A stretch of 64,000 nucleotides of DNA from Rhizobium mongolense subsp. loessense (GCF_900099775.1 NZ_FMTM01000002.1:1-64000), one strand, 5' to 3'. Positions 53,502 through 63,278 are shown, counted from the stretch's first letter. Numbers and translations: made by a program. The notes: generated by a model not told the origin, from the letters alone.

Positions 53502-54578
53502 TTACAGCCGTGCTTCGAGGATCAGGTTGAACGGCGTTTCCATAGCGCGGCGGAAACGGGTGAAGCCCGCCTTGCGGAAGACTCCTGCCAGGCGGGCTTC
53601 GCCGGCCTGCGCACCAAGTACCATACGGCCGCCATCTGCAATTGCGTGGGCGCAGCAGATCGTCGTGGAAGCCGCATAATACATTCTGGCAACCGGTGAG
53701 ATATTGTCTTCCACCCGATCATTGGCGAAGGGTTCCACGAGTACGACCGTACCATCTGGTGCAATTGCCTTAGCGGCATGTGCGGCCGCGGCAACGGGAT
53801 CTCCCATATCGTGCAGGCAATCGAAGAAGCAGATCAGGTCGTAGCCGGTTCCTGGATAGTTGTCGGCCGGAGCTGCCGCGAAGGTTGCCTGCTGCGAAAC
53901 GCCTGTCATGGTGGCAACCTTCCGGGCTTCGATCAGGGAGCCCTGATGAGTGTCGAAGCCACAAAATCTCGAAGCCGGAAATGCCTTGGCCATGAGGGCG
54001 GTGGAATGTCCGTGTCCGCAGCCGATGTCGGCCACAAATGCCCCGGCCTTGAGTTTTTCGACGACTCCTTCGAGAGCCGGCAGCCATTCGGCAACCAGGC
54101 TCGCCTTATACGCATTGCGGTAGAAGGCGGCAACTCCGCAATAGAGACGTCCGTCATGGTCGCCCCACGGTACGCCGTTGCCAGTGCGGAAGGCCTCTAC
54201 CGCCTTGTCCTCGTCCGCCCACATTGAAGCAGGGACTGCCCAGGCGTTAGGAATGAAGACAGGGCTATCCTCGTCGGCAAGGACAAGCGCTTGCTCCGGC
54301 GTGAGCTCATATGTACCGCTGATCGCGTGGTAAGCGACATAGCCGCCAGCGACCTGCGAATTGAGCCATTCGCGAACGTAGCGTTCGGCGCATCCGGCGC
54401 GGCGGGCAAGCTCGTGCGATGTAAGCGGGCCTGCTTCGGCCATTGTCTTATAAAGGCCGAGCCGGTTTCCAAGACTCACCATCACGCCGCCATAGCCGGC
54501 CGAAAGATCTCCGACCACGCGCGAAAGAAGCGTATCTAGCTTTGCAGAATCGATCGTGCTGATTTGGACATGTCCCAT
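53502..54578 (-). CDS. SAM-dependent methyltransferase with N-terminal winged helix
   Basis: 358 aa from ATG 54578 (AGGGG upstream). Residues about 30-110 form a helix-turn-helix-like dimerisation domain (GLYKTMAEAGPLTSHELARRAGCAERYVREWL), as in the Rv2258c group of methyltransferases; residues about 170-330 form the Rossmann methyltransferase with FVADIGCGHGHSTALMAKAFP, GFDTHQGSLIEARKV, YDLICFFDCLHDMGDP and APDGTVVLVEPFA. Divergent from a GlxA-type AraC regulator, which probably controls it. Substrate unknown. Confidence 0.82.
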   Translation of the reverse strand: MGHVQISTIDSAKLDTLLSRVVGDLSAGYGGVMVSLGNRLGLYKTMAEAGPLTSHELARRAGCAERYVREWLNSQVAGGYVAYHAISGTYELTPEQALVLADEDSPVFIPNAWAVPASMWADEDKAVEAFRTGNGVPWGDHDGRLYCGVAAFYRNAYKASLVAEWLPALEGVVEKLKAGAFVADIGCGHGHSTALMAKAFPASRFCGFDTHQGSLIEARKVATMTGVSQQATFAAAPADNYPGTGYDLICFFDCLHDMGDPVAAAAHAAKAIAPDGTVVLVEPFANDRVEDNISPVARMYYAASTTICCAHAIADGGRMVLGAQAGEARLAGVFRKAGFTRFRRAMETPFNLILEARL

Positions 54579-54757
54579 TTCAATTCCCCTGTTCAAGAGC
54601 CTTCGGAAGCGGAGGGCGGGGAGAGCATCGCAGTTTTAGGGAGTGCCCGGCAGAGCGGAACTGTCCAGAAACGGGCCGATCGTGCCACATCACCGGGGCG
54701 TGGCGCGGTTGCCCCATCCGCGTTATCGTGTCGTCCTTGCGTCAAAGGAAATCTAAC

Positions 54758-55807
54758 ATGCTGCAAAACGCCGAGCAGACGGGTCCGGAGCCGCTCCATG
54801 TCAGCCTCATCGCTATTCCCGAGGCCGTGGTCTCGACGCTGAGTGGCATCTTCGACGTGATGAACGCCTTTGTTATTATGCCTCCGCTAGGCGACGCACA
54901 GCGCAGCACGCCACCGTTCCAGGTCGAGATTGTTGGGCTCGAATCCGGGCCGCTGTCGCTTGCCAGTCGCGTCCCCGTCATGGTCCAACGCAGCATTGCC
55001 GCGCTTGATACGACCGACATCATTATCGTCCCTTCCATCCTGCTTGGCCCGGAGGGCTGGCAAAAAGGTCGACACCCGGAACTAGTAGAATGGCTTCGAG
55101 CCATGCACCGGCGCGGCGCGCTTCTATGCTCGGCTTGCTCCGGTGTTTTCCTGCTCGCCGAAACAGGGCTCTTCGATGGCGCAGAGGCGACGGTACATTT
55201 CGGTTACGCCAACGCCTTCGCGGCAGGTTTTCCGCAGATCCATATCCACCCTGAGCGGGTTCTGGTCGTCTCGGGCGAGCGCGAAGAACTTATAAGTTCA
55301 GGAGCCTCCATGACCTGGCATGATTTGGTCCTCTACCTGATTGCTAGACATGCGGGAGCGACCGCCGCACAGGCAGTTGCGCGATGCTTTGCCCTCCAAT
55401 GGCATCAGGACGGACTTACGCCCTACATGGTATTCGAGGGGCGCAATGATCATGGAGACGTCGCTGTCCAGGCGGCTCAGGAATGGGTGGCCACGCATTT
55501 CCCCGTGGCGAGCCCGCTTGAGGAAATGATCCGCCGCTCCGGACTTGCCGAGCGCACCTTCAAACGCCGTTTCACAACCGCGACCGGATTGAGCCCGATT
55601 GCCTATGTGCAGCGCCTAAGGATCGAGGACGCGAAACGCCGTTTGGAGCGGACGGAGGCATCGGTCGACGAGATCGGCTGGCAGGTCGGTTACGAGGAAC
55701 CGGCTTTTTTCCGCCGTCTCTTCAAGCGAGTCACCGGCTTGACGCCAGGGGGCTATCGACGGCGTTTCAGAATTCCTGAGTATGCACAGACCCGTGTAAG
55801 GGATTAA
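54758..55807 (+). CDS. GlxA-family AraC transcriptional regulator
   Basis: 349 aa from ATG 54758 (AAAGGAAATCTAAC upstream). N-terminal DJ-1/PfpI-like domain (about 15-210) with the elbow CSACSGVFLLAETGLFDG, C-terminal double HTH (about 235-335: SPLEEMIRRSGLAERTFKRRFTTATG and VDEIGWQVGYEEPAFFRRLFKRVTGLTP). It is transcribed away from the methyltransferase gene over a 179-bp spacer, so regulation of that gene is the simplest reading. Confidence 0.85.
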   Translation: MLQNAEQTGPEPLHVSLIAIPEAVVSTLSGIFDVMNAFVIMPPLGDAQRSTPPFQVEIVGLESGPLSLASRVPVMVQRSIAALDTTDIIIVPSILLGPEGWQKGRHPELVEWLRAMHRRGALLCSACSGVFLLAETGLFDGAEATVHFGYANAFAAGFPQIHIHPERVLVVSGEREELISSGASMTWHDLVLYLIARHAGATAAQAVARCFALQWHQDGLTPYMVFEGRNDHGDVAVQAAQEWVATHFPVASPLEEMIRRSGLAERTFKRRFTTATGLSPIAYVQRLRIEDAKRRLERTEASVDEIGWQVGYEEPAFFRRLFKRVTGLTPGGYRRRFRIPEYAQTRVRD

Positions 55808-56069
55808 GGTGCTCGACTAGGCCGTTGGGCACGTTACCCTTGTCTGCGGCAAATTCCTCGCTCATCGCTGAGGTTGTCGGAGCAGTCTATGAAATCCGGC
55901 CGATCTCGCTTTATCTTCCTGGTGGGCCACTGGCATCGGAGGACCGGGTTGGGTGGGCGTCGCGCCGCAGCATTTACCCCGCTGCGACGCCTGGTGCGAC
56001 ACGTTTCTGGGCAAAAGGCCACAAATGAGCCAGCTCTATCTGTTGGATGGATGCGATTCCGCCGTTTTA

Positions 56070-56324
56070 CTAACAGCGTGCCTCGTAGGTCCGTCCGTAG
56101 CGATCTCGATACACGCAGTAGCCGCGACGTTCGGTCGAGCGTCCAATCAGGGCGCCGGCCACGCCGCCGGCAACGGCTCCGACCGCAGCACCTTCCCAGC
56201 TATTGCTGACGGCCCCGCCGATAACTGCTCCGGTGCCGGCCCCGATGGCCGTTCCCCTCTCCGTCGCTGTGCAGGATGCCAGGGCACCAACGAAGGCGCT
56301 GGCAAGGACGATATTTCTCATCAT
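56070..56324 (-). CDS. Glycine-zipper lipoprotein
   Basis: 84 aa. Signal peptide with lipobox ending LASC (Cys18), then a glycine-zipper hairpin AIGAGTGAVIGGAVSNSWEG and AAVGAVAGGVAGALIG, then a short tail with two Cys (YCVYRDRYGRTYEARC). Outer-membrane lipoproteins of this SlyB/YMGG type affect envelope stability. AGGAGG lies 8 bases before the tandem ATG. Ends the small envelope group 56070-56665. Confidence 0.82.
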   Translation of the reverse strand: MMRNIVLASAFVGALASCTATERGTAIGAGTGAVIGGAVSNSWEGAAVGAVAGGVAGALIGRSTERRGYCVYRDRYGRTYEARC

Positions 56325-56350
56325 TTTGAACGCCTCCTTATCTGCCGATA

Positions 56351-56665
56351 CTACTGCTGCGCGGGAGAGGCCGGCGGCGTAGCCGGTGCCGGCGTCGCGT
56401 TGTTATCAGCTGGTGCCATCGGCTTTGCCGGACCAGGGGTTGGCTCAGAATTCGTGGTGGATGCCGTGGGCTGCGGATCCGTATCCGGAGCACCGCTCCA
56501 CAGGGTGTAGGCAACCGCAATCACGGCGATTGCTGCAATGGCGGCGGCCCAGCCCACCCATGCGCTGGATCGGGCGTGCTCCACCGGTGTCGTGCGCAGG
56601 TCCAGATCGGGGTTCGGGGTCGTTGTGCGATTAGGATCGTTCGGATTGTTAGGGTCGTACGTCAT
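56351..56665 (-). CDS. Single-pass membrane protein with Pro/Thr-rich periplasmic tail
   Basis: 104 aa. Chosen start ATG 56665 has GGAG seven bases upstream; longer frames lack a site. N-terminus is Asn/Pro/Asp-rich (MTYDPNNPNDPNRTTTPNPD), then one hydrophobic helix (GWAAAIAAIAVIAVAYTLW, about 45-63), then a Pro/Thr/Ala-rich tail. No known family. 26 bp before the glycine-zipper lipoprotein gene, so co-transcribed. Confidence 0.7.
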   Translation of the reverse strand: MTYDPNNPNDPNRTTTPNPDLDLRTTPVEHARSSAWVGWAAAIAAIAVIAVAYTLWSGAPDTDPQPTASTTNSEPTPGPAKPMAPADNNATPAPATPPASPAQQ

Positions 56666-56901
56666 CTTCATTCTCCGCTTTCTGATGAATAAGGGAAGCG
56701 TTGGATGGCTTGTTTGTTCCGCTAGCGCTCCGGCCCGATCTCCTGTGTCGGACTTCGGTCTGAGATCAATCGGACTTTGGCCCCATGAAAAACCAAGTCC
56801 AAAGTCTTTCTGAACTTCAGACCGTGGTCCCGGCTCGGGAACGTCATTCACTGCCCGGCATTGGGGTGGCGTGACGGAAGAGCGGTCAAAGGAGGTTTGC
56901 A

Positions 56902-57072
56902 ATGAAGGACGATGGATCCGCCCGTGGCAAAAGTGGCTGGAGCGTGGCGGCCGTCGTCATTGTCGTCGCCCTTGCCGCCTTGCTCCACGTCTATGGTCAA
57001 CTCCTGTCGGGCGACAGCGAGCAATTGACGAGGAGTCTTCGCGAACCCGCGGCTACCGCCGATGGAGGCTAA
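56902..57072 (+). CDS. 56-residue membrane microprotein
   Basis: Open frame with a perfect ribosome site (AAAGGAGGTTTGCA before the ATG). A basic N-terminus (MKDDGSARGKSGWS) is followed by one hydrophobic helix (VAAVVIVVALAALLHVYGQLL) and a polar tail. No family recognised. It lies divergently from the small envelope pair 56070-56665, and on the complementary strand there is only an unconvincing frame. Confidence 0.6.
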   Translation: MKDDGSARGKSGWSVAAVVIVVALAALLHVYGQLLSGDSEQLTRSLREPAATADGG

Positions 57073-57373
57073 CGGGATCGAGAAGCACACGAGTTGACCC
57101 GCGGGGGCTCCATCCTCCGGTCGACTTTTCGATTGTTTGGCGACGAAGCGCGACAACGCATTCTCGCCGCTGCAGACCGATGTTGCTATGAAGGATCTGT
57201 GTTCATTCAATCGTAGACCAATATCTGGGGCCTCGTCGGCATGAAAGAGGCCGCAGCACGCGCTGAGAAAACGCAGCACCGAGATGCAGGTGATGGTCGA
57301 GCGACAGTTAAACGCCTAGAGTTCGGCACCTCAGATCCTAACGATGGTCCGATCCGCGGTCGCAACAACTGCC
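57073..57373. other. Intergenic stretch
   Basis: About 300 bp between the microprotein gene and the convergent end of the DUF2380-like gene. No gene, repeat or clear terminator seen. Confidence 0.4.
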
Positions 57374-57913
57374 TCACGGAATGCAGTTCTTTTCAATGTC
57401 ATTTGCCACAAACCTTGCAGCACGGTTCCAGGCTTCGCCCGTATCGCCTCGATACGTTATAAAACGGTCGCAGGTGGGCTTGTTGGTGTGGATGTCCAAC
57501 AGGACATACTTCGCCCAGCCCACCAAGGTGCTCATCTTGTGAATCTCGCCTATGAGCAAGTAATTCGCGCCAGCCGTTTTCGCCTCTTTCGAAAGCTCCG
57601 CGATCCCCGGTTCGCGCGCCGTGCACCGCCCATTCTGGCAAGCCAACGAAGTGATGCTGATCTTGCTACGTTTCGAGAGACTGTCGCGTAGGGTTGAGAC
57701 AAACGCCGTCAACCGAGCGTCGTGGTCGCGGAGCTGGTGACCCGCTTCGCCGGACGTGTCCTTAAAGTCAAAATTGGCAACGGCTAACGTTAGCGGTTCA
57801 ATCGTGTCTGCAACGGCGACTGATGCAAAGGCGCTGGCACACGCCAACGATGTGGCGGCCCACCAACCTGGGAAGCACCATCTCCTTGCAACGTTAGAGC
57901 TCGCTTTTACCAC
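57374..57913 (-). CDS. DUF2380-like exported protein
   Basis: About 179 aa. The start is uncertain; a GTG at 57913 lies right behind GGGAGGAGG. A signal-like N-terminus (WWAATSLACASAFASVAVA) precedes LAVANFDFKDTSGEAGHQLRDHDARLTAFVSTLRDSL, the pattern of the rhizobial DUF2380 family, and ANYLLIGEIHKMSTLVGWAKYVLLDI near the C-terminus. The role is unknown; the TolB-like beginning suggests an outer-membrane or periplasmic accessory protein. Confidence 0.65.
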   Translation of the reverse strand: MVKASSNVARRWCFPGWWAATSLACASAFASVAVADTIEPLTLAVANFDFKDTSGEAGHQLRDHDARLTAFVSTLRDSLSKRSKISITSLACQNGRCTAREPGIAELSKEAKTAGANYLLIGEIHKMSTLVGWAKYVLLDIHTNKPTCDRFITYRGDTGEAWNRAARFVANDIEKNCIP

Positions 57914-58257
57914 GTCCTCCTCCCAACTTAGAATTGACGCCAAGCCAGGGGCAGCGTCCTATGTTGCCTCACGCGAGATGAACGCCGCTGCTATGCCGAC
58001 GCGTTCATTAACCAGAAGTCTAGTGCAAGGATCGGCCACGATAGCCGCCCGTGATGCACGTCATCGAAAGGGTTTCAGAGAGGTAGCCCACGGCATCTCC
58101 GTCTCCGTCGTGTCAAACAGATTGCATAGTGTCGACCGCAACACGGCCCGTAGTCGCCACAAGTACAGCCGAGGGCTCGATTGGAGAACACGGCTCGCGG
58201 CTAATTAGTCCGTGCGTGGCGGCGCGATCAGTGTAGGCCGACATCCGCGCCACTTCA
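57914..58257. other. Intergenic stretch upstream of the DUF2380-like gene
   Basis: About 340 bp between the DUF2380-like gene and the end of pcaQ. Should contain the promoter of the former. One plus-strand frame crosses it but has no ribosome site or family. Confidence 0.4.
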
Positions 58258-59178
58258 TCATGCGGAAATCTCGCGCGCGGCCTCCCGGATCGTCTGCATC
58301 AAAATAGATAGCGGCAATGAGGGGATGGCATCCGTGCGCATCGTCAGACCCACAGGCCCTTTCGTTTCGCTCGTGTCGATCGGCAGTACCGCCAGCACGC
58401 CGTCCTCAATGTCGGCTGCCACAACGCCAGCCGATATGATCCAGATTGCGTCGCTTGACCGCAGGAAGGCGCGGCCGAAAGAATCGGAAACCGTCTCGAT
58501 CTGGTTCGGCAGGTTTGGTACGCCGTTGGCGATTAGAAAACTTTCCACGAAAGGACGGATGATCGAGGCCCGCGTCGGCATCAGCACCGTGTAATCCGCG
58601 AGCGCGCCAAAGGGCGACTGCCTGGTTTTTAGCAGCGGATGGCCAGCCCGGACGGCAAACACCACCTGCTCGGAATAGAGATGCTCAAAGGAAAAGCCTG
58701 CCATCTTTTCCGCTCCTGCAAGGCGTCCGACGACAAGATCGAGGTCGCCCACTCGAAGCTGCTCCAAAAGCACCGCATTTTCCCCAGTCACGATCTTAAT
58801 GCGGCTCCAGGTATTTTCTTTGAGGAATAGCTCCATCGCCTGCGGCATGACGCGCGTCGAAACCGTCGGAAGCGCGCCGATGCGGATCGGCGGAGCATCG
58901 CCCACCCGCTCCTGGGTGACGGAATCGAGGCCGTGGCGGAGCGCCGTCAGCGCCGCGCCCGCATGCTTCAGGAACACCTCACCGTACCGTGTGATCTTGA
59001 TGCCGCGCCCGTCGCGCTCGAAAACCGCAACGCCCAGCACCTCTTCCAGTTCGCGGATCGTCTTTGTCACCGCAGGCTGGCTGACACGCAGGAGTTCAGC
59101 CGCCTTCATGACGCTTTTCTGCCGCGCAACCTCGACAAAGGTCTGTAGATGGCGAAACTTGATACGGCTGTCGATCAT
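58258..59178 (-). CDS. pcaQ: LysR-family activator of protocatechuate genes
   Basis: 306 aa. N-terminal winged HTH (IKFRHLQTFVEVARQKSVMKAAELLRVSQPAVTKTIRELEE-type segment, residues about 6-65) and a LysR substrate domain. Divergent from pcaDCHG over a 92-bp spacer with a PcaQ-type binding site 7 bp from its own start codon. The family's known role is activation of pcaDCHGB with beta-carboxy-cis,cis-muconate or its lactone as effector, together with autorepression. Confidence 0.93.
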   Translation of the reverse strand: MIDSRIKFRHLQTFVEVARQKSVMKAAELLRVSQPAVTKTIRELEEVLGVAVFERDGRGIKITRYGEVFLKHAGAALTALRHGLDSVTQERVGDAPPIRIGALPTVSTRVMPQAMELFLKENTWSRIKIVTGENAVLLEQLRVGDLDLVVGRLAGAEKMAGFSFEHLYSEQVVFAVRAGHPLLKTRQSPFGALADYTVLMPTRASIIRPFVESFLIANGVPNLPNQIETVSDSFGRAFLRSSDAIWIISAGVVAADIEDGVLAVLPIDTSETKGPVGLTMRTDAIPSLPLSILMQTIREAAREISA

Positions 59179-59185
59179 TGATCAC

Positions 59186-59201
59186 ATAACCCAGAAGTTA
59201 T
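59186..59201. promoter_or_regulatory. PcaQ-binding site
   Basis: ATAACC-CAGA-AGTTAT, symmetrical, close to the ATAACC-N4-GGTTAA consensus known for PcaQ of Sinorhizobium. It lies 70 bp upstream of the pcaD GTG and next to the pcaQ start, suiting both activation of pcaD and autoregulation. Confidence 0.8.
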
Positions 59202-59270
59202 CGGAAAGCCACGAAATATCATTTTACCTAACCGGATTAAACATTCAATTTCGTGCCAGGAGGAAGTCCC

Positions 59271-60080
59271 GTGCAATTTGCCCGCGTCAACGATGTCACG
59301 ATTCACTATCAAATCATTGGCGGCCCTGCCGACAAGCCGGTCATTGTCTTTGCCAATTCGCTCGGCACGGATTTCAGGATCTGGCGCGATGTGATCGTGC
59401 GGCTGGCAGGTGATTTCGCAATCGTGCTTTACGACAAGCGCGGGCATGGTCTTTCGGATGTCGGCCAGTTGCCGTATTCGATCGACGATCATGCCTCAGA
59501 CCTGATCGGCCTCCTGGAGACGCTTGAGGTCGAACGGGCCTTCATCTGCGGCCTTTCGGTCGGCGGGCTCATCGCGCAGTCGCTTTACCAGCAGCGCCCC
59601 GACCTCGTGCGCGGCCTCATCCTTTGCGATACGGCACACAAGATCGGCACTGCCGAAACGTGGAACGCCCGCATCGAGGCAGTCGAAAAGAATGGGATCG
59701 GCAGCATCGTCGATTCGGTGATGGAGCGTTGGTTTACGCCGGCCTTCCGCCGCCCTGAAAATCGGGCCTATGCCGGCTACTGCAACATGCTTGCCCGCCA
59801 GCCCGTCGAAGGCTATGCGGCGACCTGCGGCGCCATCCGCGATGCCGATTTCACAAAAGCCGCAGGCAAGATTGCCGTTCCCACCATCTGCATTGTCGGC
59901 GATCAGGACGGTTCGACGCCACCGGACCTGGTGAGGTCCACCGCGCAGCTGATCCCGAACGCCCGCTTTGAAACGATCCGCGATGCCGGTCACATCCCTT
60001 GCGTCGAACAACCCGAGGCGCTTACCGCTGTCATCCGCGCCTTCATCGATATCGCCTTGCATGGAGAACCAAGCCCATGA
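59271..60080 (+). CDS. pcaD: 3-oxoadipate enol-lactonase
   Basis: Alpha/beta hydrolase, 269 aa, that opens beta-ketoadipate enol-lactone. Start is the GTG at 59271 with AGGAGG eight bases upstream. Catalytic Ser96 in CGLSVGGL, Asp in VGDQDGSTPP, His in DAGHIPCVEQP; oxyanion-hole region FANSLGTDFRIW. First gene of the pcaDCHG operon; ATGA overlap with pcaC. Confidence 0.95.
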   Translation: MQFARVNDVTIHYQIIGGPADKPVIVFANSLGTDFRIWRDVIVRLAGDFAIVLYDKRGHGLSDVGQLPYSIDDHASDLIGLLETLEVERAFICGLSVGGLIAQSLYQQRPDLVRGLILCDTAHKIGTAETWNARIEAVEKNGIGSIVDSVMERWFTPAFRRPENRAYAGYCNMLARQPVEGYAATCGAIRDADFTKAAGKIAVPTICIVGDQDGSTPPDLVRSTAQLIPNARFETIRDAGHIPCVEQPEALTAVIRAFIDIALHGEPSP

Positions 60081-60481
60081 ATGAAGCCTCGACCCCGTCC
60101 GAACGCTACCGGCAGGGCATGGCGACCCGCCGCGCGATCCTCGGCCACGACCATGTCGATCGCGCCGAAGCAGGCTCGACGGCTTTTGACAAGCCGTTTC
60201 AGGAACTGATTACGGAGGCTGCCTGGGGACATGTCTGGTCGCGCCCGACCTTCACGAAACGCGAGCGCTCGATCGTAACGATCGCGCTTCTGGCAGCACT
60301 GGGCCAGGATGACGAGACTGCGATGCATGTTCGCGCTACGGCCAATACCGGCGCCAGCCGCGAGGATGTTTGCGAAGCGCTTTTGCACGTGGCGATCTAT
60401 GCGGGTGTTCCGGCTGCCAATCACGCGATCAAGATCGCCAAACAGGTTTTCGAGCAGATGGACGCCGAAAAGACAGCCTGA
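60077..60481 (+). CDS. pcaC: 4-carboxymuconolactone decarboxylase
   Basis: 134 aa, helical CMD/AhpD-fold protein converting gamma-carboxymuconolactone to beta-ketoadipate enol-lactone. Seen: WGHVWSRPTFTKRERSIVTIALLAALGQ and ATANTGASREDVCEALLHVAIYAGVPAANHAIKIA. Starts in a 4-bp overlap with pcaD; 9 bp to pcaH. Separate pcaD and pcaC genes (not the fused pcaL). Confidence 0.95.
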   Translation: MNEASTPSERYRQGMATRRAILGHDHVDRAEAGSTAFDKPFQELITEAAWGHVWSRPTFTKRERSIVTIALLAALGQDDETAMHVRATANTGASREDVCEALLHVAIYAGVPAANHAIKIAKQVFEQMDAEKTA

Positions 60482-61240
<759 letters not shown>

Positions 61241-61242
61241 TC

Positions 61243-61854
61243 ATGCAGGAACTCGGCTATCTCAAGGAAACCCCGTCGCAAACGGCAGGTCCTTATGTCC
61301 ATATCGGCCTGACGCCGAATTTCTGTGATATCGGCGGCATTTACGCACAAGACCTCGGCAGCGCGATGGTCAACGAAAAGACCCTCGGCGAGCGCATCAC
61401 CGTGACGGGCCACATCTATGATGGAACAGGCGCGCCCGTGCGTGACGCGGTCGTCGAAATCTGGCAGGCCGACAGCGCCGGGCTTTACAACAGCCCATCG
61501 GAAATGCGCGGCGCGGCCGACCAGAATTTTGCCGGTTGGGGCCGCTGTCCGACCTGCGCCGAAGATGGCGTTTATAAATTCGAAACCGTCAAGCCTGGCT
61601 GCGTGCCCTTCAAGGACGGCCGCACGATGGCGCCGCACATCTCTTTCTGGATCGTCGCGCGCGGCATCAATATCGGGCTCCACACCCGCATGTACTTTCC
61701 GGAGGAAGCAGACGCCAACAAGGCCGATCCGCTGCTTGCCCGTGTCGAACACGGCGAGCGCATTGCAACAATGATCGCGAGCCGGGAAGACGCAACCTAT
61801 ACGTTTGATATCCGCCTTCAGGGGGAGAAGGAAACGGTATTTCTCGACATTTGA
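61243..61854 (+). CDS. pcaG: Protocatechuate 3,4-dioxygenase alpha subunit
   Basis: 203 aa from ATG 61243. Homologous to PcaH but without the iron ligands, as expected of the alpha subunit: TPSQTAGPYVHIGL, VVEIWQADSAGLYNSP, GCVPFKDGRTMAPHISFWIVARG. Structural partner that completes the active site. Longer frames upstream lie inside pcaH and are rejected. Last of the tight pcaDCHG run; pcaB is 1.45 kb further on, behind an unrelated acyltransferase gene. Confidence 0.96.
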   Translation: MQELGYLKETPSQTAGPYVHIGLTPNFCDIGGIYAQDLGSAMVNEKTLGERITVTGHIYDGTGAPVRDAVVEIWQADSAGLYNSPSEMRGAADQNFAGWGRCPTCAEDGVYKFETVKPGCVPFKDGRTMAPHISFWIVARGINIGLHTRMYFPEEADANKADPLLARVEHGERIATMIASREDATYTFDIRLQGEKETVFLDI

Positions 61855-61987
61855 TCAGCATGTAAGATAAGGCGATTTTCCCTCTAATGCAGGCGCTTCC
61901 CGCTGGAAGTCGATGCCGCCGACACCCCCGTTTACAACCAAAGAGCGCTGCACACGTGCCGAAACGACGATAGGCGGGTTGTTAAAA

Positions 61988-63208
61988 ATGCTGCACCGCA
62001 GTAAGACTTTCGACGGGCTGAACGTTGATGGTGGAAACATGCAGAAAACATTCGGGCACGTCCTGACGGCACACAAGGGTCTTGGTCCAGGTTTTGACTT
62101 CCTCAGGATTGCCCTGGCTTTTTCAATCGTATTGGCACATTCATTTTTGCTGACCGGAAATGACGCTTTTTTCCGCTCGAGCCCATTGTGGTTTGCCGAA
62201 TACGCACTGGTTCCGATGTTCTTCGCTCTCAGCGGTTTTCTGATCGCCGGCAGCGCTCAGCGCCTCAGCCTGAAAAACTTTCTTTTGAACCGGGGACTGC
62301 GCATCGTCCCCGCTCTTGCGGTCGATATCGTCGTCTGCGCGCTCATCATCGGCCCGCTGGTGACGACCGTCGCTTTGCGTGACTATTTTCTAGGCGCCGA
62401 CTTCTACAAGTATTTTCTCAACATCATCGGCTGGATTCATTACAGCCTGCCGGGTGTATTTGAGGAAAACCCGACGCATCGGGTGAACGGAGCTCTGTGG
62501 ACCGTGCCATGGGAAATCTTCTGCTACATCATCATGTCTGCGCTCATGATCACCTCGATCATCAAGTCATGGCAGAAGCTGGCAGTTTTGACCGGTGGCT
62601 TTATCCTGAGCGGGCTTATCGTCCAGTTCTTCGGTCATCTGCTGCCCTATCGCGTAAACCTGGTCTTGAGCACGCTGTTCGTCAGCCGCGGCGCCCAGCT
62701 GGTATTTGCGTTTCTGCTCGGGATCTTGGCCTATCAATTGCGGGATTTCATTCCGCATAAAAAATCACTGTTCTTGGCCAGCATGGCAGTTTCCGTCCTG
62801 GCGATGCTGTTCTTGAGCAGCCCCTCCATCGAGAGCGTGCCGAACAGACTGGTCGTAATCCCAGCGCTCGTCTATATCACCGTATTTGTCGGTCTGACGC
62901 CGGTGCCGCTGCCCTCCGTCTTTCACAAAGGCGACTATTCTTATGGCGTCTATCTTTATCACGACCCCTTTCTTCAGATTTTGATCAGTCTGGCGCCGGG
63001 CCTGTTCCTGATCCCGAAAACCGGCGCGCTCGCGCTCTATGCTATCGGCATCTGCGCCGCGATGGGCATCGCTGTCTTTTCCTGGCATATGATCGAAAAG
63101 CCGATCTTGGGCATGCGAAAGAAATTCTCGTTCGTTGCAAAGGCGCGAGGCGTCGACGAGAATGGGGATATAAAGATTCTGCCCGTCGAGAAACCGGTAA
63201 AGGCATAG
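61988..63208 (+). CDS. Membrane acyltransferase (acyltransferase-3/OafA family)
   Basis: About 406 aa, around ten hydrophobic segments. Family marks: GFDFLRIALAFSIVLAHSFLL at the first helix (conserved H), FFALSGFLIAGSAQRLSLKNFLLNRGLRIVPAL with the RxxR-type motif after helix 2, ALWTVPWEIFCYI, and YSYGVYLYHDPFLQ near the end. Such enzymes O-acetylate or succinylate surface polysaccharides or other envelope glycans. Start uncertain: ATG 61988 (GGCGGG upstream), 61913 or 62039. It interrupts the usual pcaG-pcaB order and has no function in aromatic catabolism that I can see. Confidence 0.88.
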   Translation: MLHRSKTFDGLNVDGGNMQKTFGHVLTAHKGLGPGFDFLRIALAFSIVLAHSFLLTGNDAFFRSSPLWFAEYALVPMFFALSGFLIAGSAQRLSLKNFLLNRGLRIVPALAVDIVVCALIIGPLVTTVALRDYFLGADFYKYFLNIIGWIHYSLPGVFEENPTHRVNGALWTVPWEIFCYIIMSALMITSIIKSWQKLAVLTGGFILSGLIVQFFGHLLPYRVNLVLSTLFVSRGAQLVFAFLLGILAYQLRDFIPHKKSLFLASMAVSVLAMLFLSSPSIESVPNRLVVIPALVYITVFVGLTPVPLPSVFHKGDYSYGVYLYHDPFLQILISLAPGLFLIPKTGALALYAIGICAAMGIAVFSWHMIEKPILGMRKKFSFVAKARGVDENGDIKILPVEKPVKA

Positions 63209-63256
63209 TTGGCAAAGGGGCGGACATCCCGTGCGATCTCTGCCGGCATCTTTACA

Positions 63257-63278
63257 GCCGATGCGGTTCTGCATCGGC
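63257..63278 (+). terminator. Hairpin between the acyltransferase gene and pcaB
   Basis: GCCGATGC-GGTTCT-GCATCGGC, an 8-bp perfect stem with a 6-base loop, no T-run, 29 bp before pcaB. It may end the acyltransferase transcript or regulate read-through into pcaB. Confidence 0.4.

Noticed and set aside
56848..57279. 143-codon minus-strand frame opposite the 56-residue microprotein
   Set aside because: No ribosome site or domain; the plus-strand gene has an ideal AAAGGAGG.
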